Of a stretch of 21,551 nucleotides of DNA, positions 7,981 to 16,492 are shown piece after piece. Source of the DNA: JBEKYD01 sp049509915 (GTDB taxonomy: Bacteria; Acidobacteriota; Terriglobia; Bryobacterales; Bryobacteraceae); NCBI GenBank assembly GCA_049509915.1, contig JBEKZL010000125.1:1-21551 (forward strand). Direction: 5' to 3'. A program made the position numbers and the translations under genes. The stretch's first letter is position 1; each line of letters starts with the position of its first letter. The notes beneath the pieces were generated by a model, which was not told where the DNA came from, made no database searches, and saw only the letters and a list, made by a program, of their open reading frames with translations.

Positions 7981-8418
7981 GTGGCCGGCTATCTGGATCA
8001 CTACGGCGCGGGCGAGGAACGCCGCGCAAGAATCGTCAAAACCGTATTGTTCTCGGTATTAGCCCTGATCGTAATCGGGGGGGCTCTGACATTCTATTTC
8101 TACGATTGGCGGGAGGAGCACCAGGTCAACCGCTTCTTCGGGCTGCTGGCGGGGAAGGACTATGCCGGCGCCTACGCGCTGTGGGGTTGCACGGCGGCCA
8201 AGCCATGCAGGGGCTATTCCATGGCGGCTTTCCTGCAGGATTGGGGACCGCCGCGCGACGTCTCGCACCCTAAAATCACGCGCAGCCGCTCCTGCGGCTC
8301 GGGGGTGATTGTCACCGCCCGGTTCGGCAACAACCAAACGGAGCATTTCTGGGTACAGCGGGATGATCGGACCATCGGTTTTTCGCCCTTTCCAGGATGC
8401 CCGGTGCGGGCGAAATAG
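7981..8418 (+). CDS. Single-pass membrane protein of unknown function
   Basis: 145 residues from GTG 7981, with GGAAG just upstream (overlapping the end of the OmpH gene's stop region). One hydrophobic segment (about residues 19-41) follows a charged N-terminus; the rest is probably outside the cytoplasm, and includes four or more Cys (GCTAAKPC, SCGSG, PGCPV) that could form disulphides. The 7-nt gap to the OmpH gene suggests one transcript. No family recognised; the region NRFFGLLAGKDYAGAYALW resembles the stem of DUF4878/NTF2-like lipoproteins, but this is weak. Confidence 0.7.
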   Translation: MAGYLDHYGAGEERRARIVKTVLFSVLALIVIGGALTFYFYDWREEHQVNRFFGLLAGKDYAGAYALWGCTAAKPCRGYSMAAFLQDWGPPRDVSHPKITRSRSCGSGVIVTARFGNNQTEHFWVQRDDRTIGFSPFPGCPVRAK

Positions 8419-8432
8419 GCGGACCAAATTCG

Positions 8433-8705
8433 ATGGACGAACGAGCTTACTATAGCGAATCCCAAACCACCAAACCGGCGGAGCTTCACTGCCCCTATTG
8501 CGGGTCGTCCGAGAGCTACGAGCTCCACTGGGTGGTGCGCAAGAAAAAAGACCGGCTCCCGCCCGGCGCCGACGAACGCGACCGCGCCAAGTTCCAGAAG
8601 GCCCAAAGTTACATGGTTCTGGTGGACGACAAGGTCGCATGCAAGAACCTCCGCTGCCGCAAGCGTTTCGATATCTCCGGCGTGAAGAGCATGGCGTTTA
8701 TTTGA
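8433..8705 (+). CDS. Small zinc-ribbon protein
   Basis: 90 residues from ATG 8433 (MDERAYYS), 14 nt after the previous stop. A start at 8397 would overlap the previous gene and add a poorly coding leader. Four Cys make a zinc-ribbon pattern: C20-x2-C23 (HCPYCGS) and C70-x4-C75 (ACKNLRC), separated by a basic insert. Such ribbons bind nucleic acid or partner proteins; a specific role cannot be stated. It ends tail to tail with, and slightly overlaps, the decayed cupin gene on the other strand. Confidence 0.7.
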   Translation: MDERAYYSESQTTKPAELHCPYCGSSESYELHWVVRKKKDRLPPGADERDRAKFQKAQSYMVLVDDKVACKNLRCRKRFDISGVKSMAFI

Positions 8706-9000
8706 GGGCAGCGGCCGGCGTTCGCTTGTTAGTCACGACCCGGCCGCGACCCGGTCGGCCCGATGGCAGTCCTGGTCCCACCACAACTTCACCGCTGTGC
8801 GAGACGCCGCACGGAATGAAATATTCCTGCCCGGCCTTCACTGGAATGCGCTCGCCGCCAACGATCAAGGTGTAGCAGCCCTGCGCCACGGCTATGTGTT
8901 CTTAGTAGTCGTGAGAGTGGACGGCCGAAGCCGCGGTTTCATGGCCGGTTTTCACGATTCTGTTGGCCGGGTGTCTCATGAACTCGGGGAAGTTATCCAT
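8698..9000 (-). pseudogene. Decayed small cupin gene with in-frame stop
   Basis: Read from ATG 9000 on the minus strand, the frame gives MDNFPEFMRHPANRI, then ETAASAVHSHDY, a TAA stop at 8902-8904, and continues in the same frame with EHIAVAQGCYTLIVGGERIPVKAG and YFIPCGVSHSGEV. HSH followed by a Tyr/Glu position and the GERIPV-GxEYFIP-H pattern is a single-domain cupin fold with metal-binding His residues. Compared with the family as I recall it, about 20-25 residues are missing between the N-terminus and HSH, and after SGEVV the protein is nonsense, while the +1 frame reads HRADRVAAGS then stops at 8733. Three lesions therefore suggest a pseudogene, although a sequencing error could explain one. 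Confidence 0.7.
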
Positions 9001-9103
9001 CGCGACGAAATAGTGTGACACGGACAGCAGCTTTCAGCTACGGCCGGAAGGAGCTGTGGGGCTCACATTGTTTTCGAAGTTCCGGCAAGGTATTCACACC
9101 AAG

Positions 9104-9173
9104 AAACGCCCCCTCAGGGTCGTCGGAGCTCGGAAAATGCTCAGCTCCGAGTCGCGACCCTGAAGGGGCGTTT
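9104..9173. repeat. Long 26-bp imperfect hairpin
   Basis: AAACGCCCC (9104-9112) pairs with GGGGCGTTT (9165-9173), TCAGGGTCG (9114-9122) with CGACCCTGA (9155-9163), and TCGGAGCT (9123-9130) with AGCTCCGA (9143-9150). The loop is 12 nt, with one mismatch and a 4-nt bulge. It lies between the decayed cupin and the 3' end of the TonB receptor. It may be a bidirectional terminator or a REP/MITE-like palindrome. Confidence 0.75.
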
Positions 9174-9201
9174 GGTACGGTGATTACGGAACGGGTCCTA
9201 A

Positions 9202-9229
9202 GTAGGGCGGGCGACGTGCCTCGCCCTAC
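9202..9229 (-). terminator. Hairpin just downstream of the TonB receptor gene
   Basis: GTAGGGCG/CGCCCTAC 8-bp arms with an extra inner GGC/GCC pair set, 15 bp after the receptor stop. No T-run follows on the minus strand, so it may act as a processing or rho-assisted end, not a strict intrinsic terminator. Confidence 0.45.
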
Positions 9230-9243
9230 GAACCAAGCGGAAC

Positions 9244-12200
9244 TCAGAAATGGTACTTCAGTGCGATTTGAACGTTGCGTGCGCCCTGCGAGCTTTGCAG
9301 GAGCCCCATGGTAGGCCCTACGCTGCGGTTGGGGGAATTCAAGATAGGAGTATTGGTCAGATTGATGAATTCGGCGCGCAGATCGAAGCCGTGCCGCTCG
9401 GTGAGGCTGAAGGTCTTCGACAGACTGAGATCGAAGTCGGTCAGGCCCGGTCCACGCAGGGTACCTACGCCGCAACTACCGAAGGTGTAGGCGGAGGGTT
9501 GCGAGTAGGAGGCCGGATCGAACCACTGATATCCTCCCGACGGCGAATTCTGTTTACCGTAGACGTCTCCCGGAGCGATACAATCCGCGCGGGAGCCGCG
9601 TGAACCGGTATTGGAAGCGTCGTCGGCAGTGAGGGTCTGGGCGAAGCCCGTGTGCAGGCTGAGGATACCGCCGACTTCCCAACCGCCGACAACCGCGTCG
9701 AGGCCTTTGTTCATGCTCTTGCCGAACATGCGGTTGCGGCCAAACGGCAGGTCGTAGACGACGTTGGCGACGAAGTTATGGGTGGCGTCGTAATCGCAGG
9801 GCCCCCATTCGGCTGCGGCGTCGTAGATATTTTGGTAATACCAATTACTTTGGCCGGCCTGGCCACCTTGTCCGTAGTAGCCCTGGTTAAGCGTCATGCA
9901 CTTGGAGTAGGTATAGTTCAACACGAATTGAAGTCCGGAGGTCAGGCGCTTCTGCAGGGACATCTGAAGGGCGTCGTAGTCCTGGGTGCCGACTGAAGCC
10001 GTGCCGGAAATCTGCCCGATTTCGGAAAGCAAAGTCGGGTTGCCGGCCAGGAACCTCGTGCCCGACACGGTGTCGTTGGAGTTCAGCACATCCTGGAAAT
10101 AGGGCATGGGCACCATCAAATGGGTGGCGCGCTGTCCTACGTAGCTTGCTGAGACGGTCATGCTCGGGGTGACTTGTTGCTGTAGCGTGAGGTTCCACTG
10201 ATTGGATACCGCGGGACGGACAGTGGGATCCCAAACGCGCAGCGTAACGCCGCTGAACTGGTCTCCCGGATTGGCGGTGAAGGGCAGGAAGCCATTGGCC
10301 AGCGTCGAGCCGGGAAGGTCGTTATAGGCGGCTCCTGTGTAGACGGCGTCATGCTCGACCGCGAAAGGCGGGTTGATGGGCAGGCGCAGGTTTGTGCCCG
10401 TTCCTTCCAGATAATTCGAAACAGTAAAACCGGCGCGGACCACCAATTTGCCGTTGCCCGGGGTCCAAGCCAGGCCGAGACGCGGCTGGAAGTTGGTGAT
10501 GCCGTTGTACTGGTTATAGAGGGCGTTGCAGTTGTTATACGGGCAACTCTGTCCGGATAGGTACTCCTGGCCGGTGACGAGGTTGAAATTCGCCTGGCGG
10601 TTCTTAACCTCGTCCCACGGTGTATGCAACTCCCAGCGCAGCCCGAGATTAAGAGTCAGCTTTGGAGTGACGCGCCAGTCGTCCTGGAAGAACGCGGCCA
10701 TGGAGTTTGCGCGCTGGCCCCAGGTACCGCCGTTAACGCCGCCCTGGATTTCGTCGGGCAGGCCCAGCAGGAAGTCAGCTTCGGAGGTGCCGCTGCCGTT
10801 GCCGGCCTTAGTTCCCGGGACAGGCCCCGCGGTATATTGGCCGTTAAACAGGATGGTGCCGGCCTCGCCGTTGTTTCCAGAGTAAAACGTATCGACGCGA
10901 TAGCGGTAAGCCTGGAAACCGATGTGCATCGTGTGGGCGCCCTTGGTAACGATGACGGTGTCTTCCAGGTGAATCACGGCGTCGGCGAAAAGCTGGTAAA
11001 CGTCGCTGTTGCCGAAGCTACTCGCATTGGTCGGTCCATTGAAGTTGATGGTGGGGAGAAACGACGACGGTACTGCCGGGATGCCCACGGTCTGAGCGAA
11101 GCCCGTGAGACCGTTGGAGGCGGCGCCATTATTCACGAAAACGTAATTGACGCCCGCGCGCGCCTCATTCACCAGCGAGGGGCTGACGGTCCGCGTCCAA
11201 TCGAGCACGCCGGTGTGGGTCGGGTAGGTGGCGAAGCCGTCGTAAATCAGCGGGTAAGTGTTGTCGGTGGGGTTGTCGAACCGGCTTTGGGAGTAGCGTC
11301 CGAACAAGCGGTCCTTGTCGGAGGCATTATAGTCGATCTTGACGTCGCCCTGATCGCCATTGGCGGTGGTGTTCACGCCGTATTGGTAATTGTTCAGCAG
11401 GCTGCCGTTGGTGGGAGTGGGGTAGTATTTGGACGTCAGGATCGCCTCGGCGATGGGGCTGATGAGGTTGGTGGGGATGATGCTTCCGGGAAACACCTGA
11501 CGGTTAGCGCTGGTGGTGGACGAGAAGGGGTTATAGAGCTGTGTCGCCGGCAGGAGCGCGGAAAAATTGCCGGTGCGTTCAGCCGGCGTCAGCAGCGTGG
11601 TGGTGCTCACGCTGGTGGGCGTGTCGTCGCGCGAACCCTGGTAGTCCACGAAAAAGAACAGCTTGTCTTTCTTGATCGGCCCACCCAGGGTTAAGCCGAA
11701 ATTATTCCAGCGGATCGCCGAACGCTGCTCGTCCAGGAAGTTGTTGGACCATTGGTTGGCATTCAGCGCATCGTTGCGGAAAAACTCGAAGGCGCTGCCG
11801 TGGAACTTATTGGTACCGGATTTAATGGTGGCGCTGACGATGGCACCCATGAAATTGCCGAACTCGGCCGGCGCGTTGTTGGTGATTTCGTTAAACTCCT
11901 GGATGGCGTCGACGCTAGGGGCGTAGCCGACCAGGTTATCGGAAACCTGATTGTTGTCCAGGCCGTCCAGCATGAAATTGTTGGCCTGTTCGCGGTTCCC
12001 GTTCACATTGGGGCGTCCGCTGTTGGCCGTGGTCTGTCCGCTTTCGAAACTGGATGGATCGGGATGGATGCTGCCCGCGGCGAGCAGGGTCAACTGTACG
12101 TAATTTCGCGTTGCCAGCGGTAGGTCCTCGTTGGTGCGGGCGTCGATCACCTGCCCAAGTTGCGTGGATTGGGTCTGGAGCACCGCTTCGGTGGCGGCGA

Positions 12201-12573
12201 CTTCCACGGTCTGCGACAGGCTTCCGACCTGCAGGTGGAAATCCAAACGAGCAACCTGGTTCATTTGTAGCGAGACGTGGGACTCCACGGCTTTCTGGAA
12301 GCCGTCGTGTTCCACTTTTACGTCGTAGGTGCCTATCGGCACGCGGGGAAGGTTATACTCACCGTCCTGGTTTGTGGTAGTGGGCCACTTGGTTCCGCGA
12401 TCCGTATCGGTAGCCGTAACCTGGGCGCCCGGCACCGGAGCGCCCGAAGGGTCGGTGACTTGGCCAGTGAATGCCGCAGTGACCTGTTGGCCCCATGCGG
12501 AGACCGCCAGGGCGCAGACCGCACCGGCCAAAGCCACCGCTCTACAACTCTGTAACAGCGTTCGAAGTTTCAC
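9244..12573 (-). CDS. Oar-like TonB-dependent receptor with carboxypeptidase-regulatory domain
   Basis: 1109 residues. A signal peptide (about 1-28, ending SAWGQ) is followed by a carboxypeptidase-regulatory-like Ig domain (about 31-115, with FTGQVTDPSGAPVPGAQVTA and DGEYNLPRVPIGTYDVKV), a plug domain (about 120-235, with NNFMLDGLDNNQVSD), then a long outer-membrane beta barrel ending in the aromatic terminal strand NVQIALKYHF. These receptors are abundant in Acidobacteriota and are thought to move large ligands, including glycans, across the outer membrane with TonB energy. GTG start; AGGAGA lies about 7 nt upstream. Divergent from the permease-mutase-phosphorylase operon. The substrate cannot be read from sequence. 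Confidence 0.92.
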   Translation of the reverse strand: MKLRTLLQSCRAVALAGAVCALAVSAWGQQVTAAFTGQVTDPSGAPVPGAQVTATDTDRGTKWPTTTNQDGEYNLPRVPIGTYDVKVEHDGFQKAVESHVSLQMNQVARLDFHLQVGSLSQTVEVAATEAVLQTQSTQLGQVIDARTNEDLPLATRNYVQLTLLAAGSIHPDPSSFESGQTTANSGRPNVNGNREQANNFMLDGLDNNQVSDNLVGYAPSVDAIQEFNEITNNAPAEFGNFMGAIVSATIKSGTNKFHGSAFEFFRNDALNANQWSNNFLDEQRSAIRWNNFGLTLGGPIKKDKLFFFVDYQGSRDDTPTSVSTTTLLTPAERTGNFSALLPATQLYNPFSSTTSANRQVFPGSIIPTNLISPIAEAILTSKYYPTPTNGSLLNNYQYGVNTTANGDQGDVKIDYNASDKDRLFGRYSQSRFDNPTDNTYPLIYDGFATYPTHTGVLDWTRTVSPSLVNEARAGVNYVFVNNGAASNGLTGFAQTVGIPAVPSSFLPTINFNGPTNASSFGNSDVYQLFADAVIHLEDTVIVTKGAHTMHIGFQAYRYRVDTFYSGNNGEAGTILFNGQYTAGPVPGTKAGNGSGTSEADFLLGLPDEIQGGVNGGTWGQRANSMAAFFQDDWRVTPKLTLNLGLRWELHTPWDEVKNRQANFNLVTGQEYLSGQSCPYNNCNALYNQYNGITNFQPRLGLAWTPGNGKLVVRAGFTVSNYLEGTGTNLRLPINPPFAVEHDAVYTGAAYNDLPGSTLANGFLPFTANPGDQFSGVTLRVWDPTVRPAVSNQWNLTLQQQVTPSMTVSASYVGQRATHLMVPMPYFQDVLNSNDTVSGTRFLAGNPTLLSEIGQISGTASVGTQDYDALQMSLQKRLTSGLQFVLNYTYSKCMTLNQGYYGQGGQAGQSNWYYQNIYDAAAEWGPCDYDATHNFVANVVYDLPFGRNRMFGKSMNKGLDAVVGGWEVGGILSLHTGFAQTLTADDASNTGSRGSRADCIAPGDVYGKQNSPSGGYQWFDPASYSQPSAYTFGSCGVGTLRGPGLTDFDLSLSKTFSLTERHGFDLRAEFINLTNTPILNSPNRSVGPTMGLLQSSQGARNVQIALKYHF

Positions 12574-13026
12574 GAGATAATCTCCTGTCGTTAAGGAGAA
12601 GCGCGAGCCTCTCCGGCCTCTAATTGCAGGCGGCGTATTGCTGTATCGCAGCGCACATACCCGCCAACCCCCTAATCAAATCAGCAGCCTGGCTGAAAAT
12701 CGGCTTCCGCCGGCCCTGTTTGCCCATTGAAGCAACGTCTCGCCCATAGTCTGCCTGTGACTGGGGAAAGTCCAGTTCAGAACGGTTGCGGTATGGTTAC
12801 GACAGGTTCGTTACGCCAGCGAACGTGCCTGAATTCAGTCGGATATGGGGTGACCTAGCGCCAACGCCAACACCCGGTGAGCGCCCACCCGCAATCGACC
12901 CTGGCCGAGGCGCCGAGACTTCAGAACCGTGCATGACCGCACGCAAACATCGCCGCAACCGTTGTGAACTGGACATATTTCGCCCCGGGGCATAGGCTTG
13001 CGTTGGGGCATGCCCTAGTCCTCGCG
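12574..13026. other. 453-bp divergent intergenic region between the TonB receptor and the permease operon
   Basis: No convincing gene is seen; short ORFs on both strands here have no ribosome site or recognisable domain. It must hold promoters for both directions. One weak plus-strand candidate is TGGACA (12970-12975), 17 bp, TAGGCT (12993-12998), about 28 bp before ATG 13027. An ACTGG-7-CCAGT dyad near 12760 and a GCTG-TATCG-CAGC dyad near 12640 are possible regulator sites. All are weak. Confidence 0.4.
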
Positions 13027-14334
13027 ATGACCGCACCAAAAAATCCTCGCCGAACTCCTCCCTTCGCATGGGTGCCGACGCTCTATTTCGCGGAAGGCGT
13101 TCCCTTTTTCGCCGTATCCCTGATCGCTGGCATTCTTTACAAACGGCTAGGCTTAGGTAACGACGTCATCGCGCTTTACACCAAGCTGCTGCTGCTTCCA
13201 TGGTCGTCGAAGCCGCTATGGAGCCCGCTGCTCGAGATGTTCAAGACCAAGAAATATTTCGTGGTCCTGCTACAACTGGTGGGCGGCATCAGCCTGGGCT
13301 TGATCGCCCTCTGCCTGCCACTGCCCGGATATTTCTTATACACCATCGGCCTGTTCGCGGTGGTCGCCTTCTGTTCCTCGACTCACGACATTGCCGCCGA
13401 CGGCCTCTACATCGCCAGCCTCTCCAGCAAAGAGCAAGCCGCCTACGCCGGCTGGCAGAGCGGCTTTTACAGCGTGGCGCGGCTGTTTTCGCAAGGGGGC
13501 CTGATCGTCCTGGCCGGGTACCTGGAAGCGCGCATGGACGTGCCCCACGCGTGGATGGCCATCTTCGCCAGTATGGGGTTGATTCTGGCATCGCTCAGCT
13601 TGTATCACAGCCGTGTTTTGCCCAGCGGAGGCGCAGCCCGCCATTCCGGGAGCCCCCGCGAAATCGCCGCCACGTTCCGGGACGTGCTCGTCAGCTTTCT
13701 CCGCAAACCGAACATCTATTGGCTGTTACTCTTCATCCTGCTCTACCGCGCCGGGGAGGGCCAAGTGGTTACCATCGGGCCTCTTTTCTTGGTGGACAAG
13801 CGCTCCGCCGGCGGTCTGGGCCTTTCTATGGACCAGTTCGGGACCATTTACGGCACTTTTGGCACGCTGGCGTTTCTGGCGGGCACGGTCCTGGGCGGAT
13901 ACTTCACATCGTGGCTCGGCCTTCGGCGGGCCCTGCTGCCCCTGGTCTGCGCCTTGAACTTCCCTAACTTAGCCTATGTCTATCTGAGCGCGGCGCTACC
14001 CACCAATCCCGTCTTGGTGGCTTCAGCGATGAGTGTCGAGATGTTCGGCTATGGCTTTGGCTTCGTGGGAGTTGTGCTCCTGATGATGCAGGAAATCGCA
14101 CCCGGCAAATACCAGACGGCCCACTACGCGTTCGCCAATTCGCTGATGAACCTGGGACTCATGATCCCGGGGGCGGTAAGCGGTAAAATCCAAGTGGCGA
14201 TCGGCTATCGAAAGTTCTTCGTATGGGTTCTGATTTCCTCGGTACCCGCTCTGATTCTGTCCCACTTCATCCCTATCGGAAGGCGCGCGACCCAAGCCGC
14301 GCCGGATTCGGAGGCTCAACCCACCCGTGTCTGA
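13027..14334 (+). CDS. AmpG-like major facilitator permease
   Basis: 435 residues from ATG 13027 (MTAPKNPRRTPPFAWVPTLYF); a GTG at 12964 would add 21 residues but lies at or before the possible promoter. About 12 hydrophobic helices are visible. The opening FAWVPTLYFAEGVPFF, the LPWSSKPLWSPLLEM segment after helix 2, and HDIAADGLYIA in helix 4-5 fit the AmpG/muropeptide-permease branch of MFS. AmpG carries GlcNAc-anhydroMurNAc compounds inward, so a GlcNAc-containing disaccharide is a reasonable substrate. Its stop overlaps the next start by 8 nt, which strongly suggests co-translation with the mutase fusion and a chitobiose-uptake role (inference). Confidence 0.85.
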   Translation: MTAPKNPRRTPPFAWVPTLYFAEGVPFFAVSLIAGILYKRLGLGNDVIALYTKLLLLPWSSKPLWSPLLEMFKTKKYFVVLLQLVGGISLGLIALCLPLPGYFLYTIGLFAVVAFCSSTHDIAADGLYIASLSSKEQAAYAGWQSGFYSVARLFSQGGLIVLAGYLEARMDVPHAWMAIFASMGLILASLSLYHSRVLPSGGAARHSGSPREIAATFRDVLVSFLRKPNIYWLLLFILLYRAGEGQVVTIGPLFLVDKRSAGGLGLSMDQFGTIYGTFGTLAFLAGTVLGGYFTSWLGLRRALLPLVCALNFPNLAYVYLSAALPTNPVLVASAMSVEMFGYGFGFVGVVLLMMQEIAPGKYQTAHYAFANSLMNLGLMIPGAVSGKIQVAIGYRKFFVWVLISSVPALILSHFIPIGRRATQAAPDSEAQPTRV

Positions 14335-16483
14335 AACCCTGAAGGCAATCGTCCTGGCCGCTGGAGATTCCATCCTGCTCGAACCGCTCGGCGAGCACAG
14401 CATCATCGAGTGCGTCATCCTTAGTGCCCTCGAAAGCGTGCCGCCGGAGGACATCTGCATCGTCGTCGGGAGCCATAACGACGACGTGCGCGCGCATCTC
14501 GGCGAGCGCTATCGCTACGTCGTTCAGGAAAGCCCGCTCGGCACCGGGGATGCTGTCCGCCATGCCGTTTCGCTGCTTGCCGGGTTCCATGGCGATCTGC
14601 TCATCCTGTACGGTGACACGCCCCTGTTCCGCCCCGCCTCGATTCGCGGCCTGCTCAATCGCCACACCTTGCGGAAAGCTCACGCCACGCTGCTGACCGC
14701 TGTAATCGATCGGCCGCTGCCATACGGCCGTATCATCCGCGACGCCGGCGGGAACATCATCGATATTATCGAAGATACCGAGGCCACGGCTCACGTGCGC
14801 GCCATCCGCGAGCTGAACGTGGGCGCCTACGTGGTCGATTCCGGCACGATCTCGGCTGCCCTGGCCAGGCTTTCCCCGTCCCCGGTCGACGGCGAATTGC
14901 GCTTCACCGACTGCGTCCACGAGCTTATCCGCTCCGGATTGCGCGTCGAAAGCTACCAGATCTACGACCCGGACGAAGTGCAGGGCATCAACAACGCCGA
15001 GGATCTGGCCCGGGCCGAATTCATCCTGCAGAAGCGTCTTTACCGTCCGCGCCGCCAGGAGGAGCAAAACCTGGTTACCTTCGGTACCGGCGGCTGGCGC
15101 GCCATCATCGGTGAAGGCTTCACCATGCACAACGTCCGCCGTCTCTGCCAGGCGTTGGCGAATGAAATCACGCGCCGGGGCCAGGAGAAGCGCGGCGTAA
15201 TCGTCGGCTATGACCGCCGCTTCCTTTCCCGGCAAGCGGCCGAAGCCGCCGCCGAGGTTTTCGCCGGCAACAACATCGCCTCGATCCTATTAACCGAGCC
15301 GGCGCCCACTCCACTGATTACGTACGCCACCGCCCGCCGCGGCTCGGCCTACGGGCTGGCCTTCACCGCCAGCCATAACCCGCCCGAGTGGAACGGGCTG
15401 AAGGTCTTTCACGGCGATGGTGCGCTGCTGCTCGACCACGAGACCCGCCAGATCGAAGCCGAGACCAACGCACTCGCTCCGGAGCGGGTGATCAAGCTGG
15501 AACTCGACCTGGCGCTCGACGCAGGTATTGTCGAACGCGGCGATTTCACCAACGAATACGTCGACGCCGTCGAAGCTCTCATCGATCTGGAAGCCATTCG
15601 CAACGCCGGGCTTAGAGTCATCGTCGACCCTATGTACGGCGTCGGCCAGCTCACTCTAGGCACGGTCCTGACCGAAGCCCGCTGTCGGGTGACGTTTATC
15701 CACGAGCGCCACAACCCCTTGTTCGGCGGCCGCTCGCCGGCGCCCAATCAGGAAGCGCTCCGGCTGCTCAGCTCCACCATGCGCGACGACGGTTACGATC
15801 TGGGGCTGGCCATGGATGGCGACGCCGACCGCATCGCGATTGTGGACGAACGCGGCGAGTATGTCTCGGTCGACGACCTCCTCCTGCTCCTCTATTGGTA
15901 TCTGCACGAGGTGCGCGGCAGCCGCGGCGGCGTGGTCCGCAACCTAGCCACCACGCACCTGCTCGACCGCCTCGCCCACCGTCTGGGCGAGGAGTGCTAC
16001 GAAGTCCCGGTGGGCTTCAAACACATTGTCGAGACCATGGTCGGGCACGATGCGGTGCTGGGCGGCGAATCCTCCGGCGGCCTCACCATACGCGGCCACA
16101 TCCTGGGTAAAGACGGCATTTTCGCCTGCGCCCTGGTGGTGGAAATGCTGGCCAAAACCGGCCAGAAGATTTCCCAGCTCCTCGAACGCGTCTATGCCCT
16201 TACCGGCCGTCTCTACCAGGCCGAAGAGAGCATTCCAGCCACACCCGAGATGCGCGTGGCCATTCCGCGGCGATTGCGCGAAGCCCCGAGTGACCGCATC
16301 GCCTCGTACCCGGTCCTGAAGACCTCGCACGCCGACGGCACCAAGCTGTACCTGGAAAACGACAACTGGGCGCTGCTCCGCTTCTCCGGCACCGAACCCG
16401 TCCTGCGTCTCGCGGTGGAAGCCGATTCTCCCGGAAAAGCAGCCGAGCTGCTGGGGTGGCTGCGCCAGTTCGTGAAGGCCTGA
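14327..16483 (+). CDS. Fusion: degenerate nucleotidyltransferase domain + phosphohexomutase
   Basis: 718 residues from GTG 14327. Residues 1-240 have a GlmU-like nucleotidyltransferase fold: LAAG 10-13, VVQESPLGTGDA 65-76, YGDT 95-98, GRIIRD 134-139, ELNVGAY 162-168 and GINNAEDLA near 220. The usual G-x-G-T-R-M...PK loop after LAAG is replaced by DSILLEPLG and appears about eight residues short, so nucleotide binding is doubtful. Residues 250-715 are an intact alpha-D-phosphohexomutase: TASHNP with phosphoserine Ser349, metal loop DGDAD 497-501, sugar loop GGESSGG 579-585 and phosphate loop RFSGTEP 685-691. Between an AmpG-like permease and a chitobiose phosphorylase, the likely job is conversion of GlcNAc-1-phosphate to GlcNAc-6-phosphate; glucose-phosphate mutase activity is the alternative. 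Confidence 0.88.
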   Translation: MSETLKAIVLAAGDSILLEPLGEHSIIECVILSALESVPPEDICIVVGSHNDDVRAHLGERYRYVVQESPLGTGDAVRHAVSLLAGFHGDLLILYGDTPLFRPASIRGLLNRHTLRKAHATLLTAVIDRPLPYGRIIRDAGGNIIDIIEDTEATAHVRAIRELNVGAYVVDSGTISAALARLSPSPVDGELRFTDCVHELIRSGLRVESYQIYDPDEVQGINNAEDLARAEFILQKRLYRPRRQEEQNLVTFGTGGWRAIIGEGFTMHNVRRLCQALANEITRRGQEKRGVIVGYDRRFLSRQAAEAAAEVFAGNNIASILLTEPAPTPLITYATARRGSAYGLAFTASHNPPEWNGLKVFHGDGALLLDHETRQIEAETNALAPERVIKLELDLALDAGIVERGDFTNEYVDAVEALIDLEAIRNAGLRVIVDPMYGVGQLTLGTVLTEARCRVTFIHERHNPLFGGRSPAPNQEALRLLSSTMRDDGYDLGLAMDGDADRIAIVDERGEYVSVDDLLLLLYWYLHEVRGSRGGVVRNLATTHLLDRLAHRLGEECYEVPVGFKHIVETMVGHDAVLGGESSGGLTIRGHILGKDGIFACALVVEMLAKTGQKISQLLERVYALTGRLYQAEESIPATPEMRVAIPRRLREAPSDRIASYPVLKTSHADGTKLYLENDNWALLRFSGTEPVLRLAVEADSPGKAAELLGWLRQFVKA

Positions 16484-16492
16484 GAAATCTCC

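Noticed and set aside
10624..11694. 356-residue plus-strand ORF opposite the TonB receptor
   Set aside because: Antisense shadow of a full-length receptor with clear plug and barrel sequence.
12786..13069. Short ORFs on both strands before the permease
   Set aside because: No ribosome site, no hydrophobic or domain pattern, and they conflict with each other.
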